Assembly: GCF_000091305.1 (NCBI RefSeq)
Contig: NC_013929.1
Span: 1,364,001-1,428,000, forward strand
Direction: 5' to 3'
DNA from: Streptomyces scabiei 87.22
Lineage (GTDB): Bacteria > Actinomycetota > Actinomycetes > Streptomycetales > Streptomycetaceae
Length of the DNA stretch: 64,000 nucleotides
Below, in pieces: positions 63,536 through 64,000 of the stretch. The notes beneath the pieces are model-generated. The model saw only the letters and a list, made by a program, of their open reading frames with translations, was not told the DNA's origin and made no database searches. A program made the translations under genes and the position numbers. Each line of letters starts with the position of its first letter. Position 1 is the stretch's first letter.

Positions 63536-64000
63536 GTGTGGGCTCCGTGGCTCGGGAGCTGCGTCGGTGTGTGGGCGAGGAGGTGCCGGACGAGGGTGAG
63601 CAGGGTCTGGACGCCCGAGCTGGAGATGCGCGCGTCGCAGCAGACGACGGGGATCTCCGGGTCGAGGTCGAGGGCGGCGCGCACCTCCTCGGCGTCGTAG
63701 CGGTAGGAGCCGTCGAACTCGTTGATGGCGACGATGAAACCGAGACCGCGCTGCTCGAAGAAGTCGACGGCGGCGAAGCAGTCCTCCAGACGGCGGGTGT
63801 CGGCGAGGATGACCGCGCCGAGGGCGCCCTCGGAGAGCTCGTCCCACATGAACCAGAACCGCTGCTGACCGGGGGTGCCGAAGAGATACAGCACATGCCG
63901 CGGATCGAGGGTGATGCGGCCGAAGTCCATCGCGACGGTCGTCTCGACCTTGTTCTCGATGCCGTCGAGATTGTCGGTTGCGGCGCTCACCGTGGTGAGC
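63532..64000 (-). CDS. CvnD-like small GTP-binding protein (5' end beyond window)
   Basis: A partial GTPase of the MglA/CvnD family encoded in actinomycete conservons with a histidine kinase, a roadblock protein and a DUF742 protein. The visible part has TTVAMDFGRITLD (G2 region), VLYLFGTPGQQRFWFMWDEL (G3), LADTRRLEDCFAAVDFFEQRG and AINEFDGSY (G4-like). The P-loop must lie to the right of the window. It is likely part of a membrane-linked signalling complex; the GAF gene follows with overlap. Confidence 0.9.
   Translation of the reverse strand, partial: LTTVSAATDNLDGIENKVETTVAMDFGRITLDPRHVLYLFGTPGQQRFWFMWDELSEGALGAVILADTRRLEDCFAAVDFFEQRGLGFIVAINEFDGSYRYDAEEVRAALDLDPEIPVVCCDARISSSGVQTLLTLVRHLLAHTPTQLPSHGAHT

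Overview
The window reads as a chromosomal segment from a Streptomyces-type actinobacterium. G+C is very high, GTG and TTG starts are frequent, and overlapping ATGA/GTGA junctions are common. Lineage markers include a WhiB regulator, a monomeric isocitrate dehydrogenase, the end of a conservon (CvnD-like GTPase) and 'RRHIDLLRV'-type leader peptides upstream of sulfur genes.

Layout: 0-5 kb holds the end of an IS701-like transposase, a shikimate dehydrogenase-like gene lacking the catalytic Asp, and a rightward trio (WrbA quinone reductase, FAD aromatic hydroxylase, a solute-binding-protein fold with no signal peptide). 5-17 kb holds a DUF6766 remnant, an ABC exporter, a flippase-like membrane protein, MscS, monomeric IDH, OhrR overlapping a GH43 gene, a secreted small protein and a GH36 alpha-galactosidase. 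A tRNA-Pro(GGG) closes this part.

17.4-26.8 kb is the most unusual region: six leftward genes forming an FxS-type RiPP (triceptide) system. Two separate precursor/radical-SAM pairs (fxsA1-fxsB1 and fxsA2-fxsB2) flank one fxsC (TIR) gene and one 1339-residue ParA-like/TIR/NB-ARC/TPR protein. The second precursor ends in the canonical FESAL-COOH. The first carries FESSL followed by a six-residue tail.

27-33 kb is a hydroxyquinol pathway (phenol/resorcinol-type monooxygenase, hydroxyquinol 1,2-dioxygenase, maleylacetate reductase) facing a GAF/AAA/Fis activator, with a clean inverted repeat between them. 33-38 kb is mixed housekeeping: a class II glutamine amidotransferase, the second tRNA-Pro, DUF309, TauE/SafE, a lipase, WhiB, Dps.

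38-47.4 kb looks like sulfur-compound scavenging: an amidohydrolase, two FMN monooxygenases, a GNAT gene broken by a 40-bp repeat, an amino-acid-type ABC importer and a glutathionyl-hydroquinone reductase-like protein. Two operons here are each preceded by a cysteine-type leader peptide. 47.5-50 kb has a K+ channel and a GH15 enzyme.

50.6-56.3 kb is a trans-4-hydroxy-L-proline catabolic operon (three-subunit D-hydroxyproline dehydrogenase, deaminase, epimerase, GntR regulator) with a shared operator motif. 56-64 kb has a NUDIX-like protein, a TTC38-like TPR protein, the third identical tRNA-Pro, YjbR, LysR, the kbl-tdh threonine pathway and the end of a conservon with a GAF protein.
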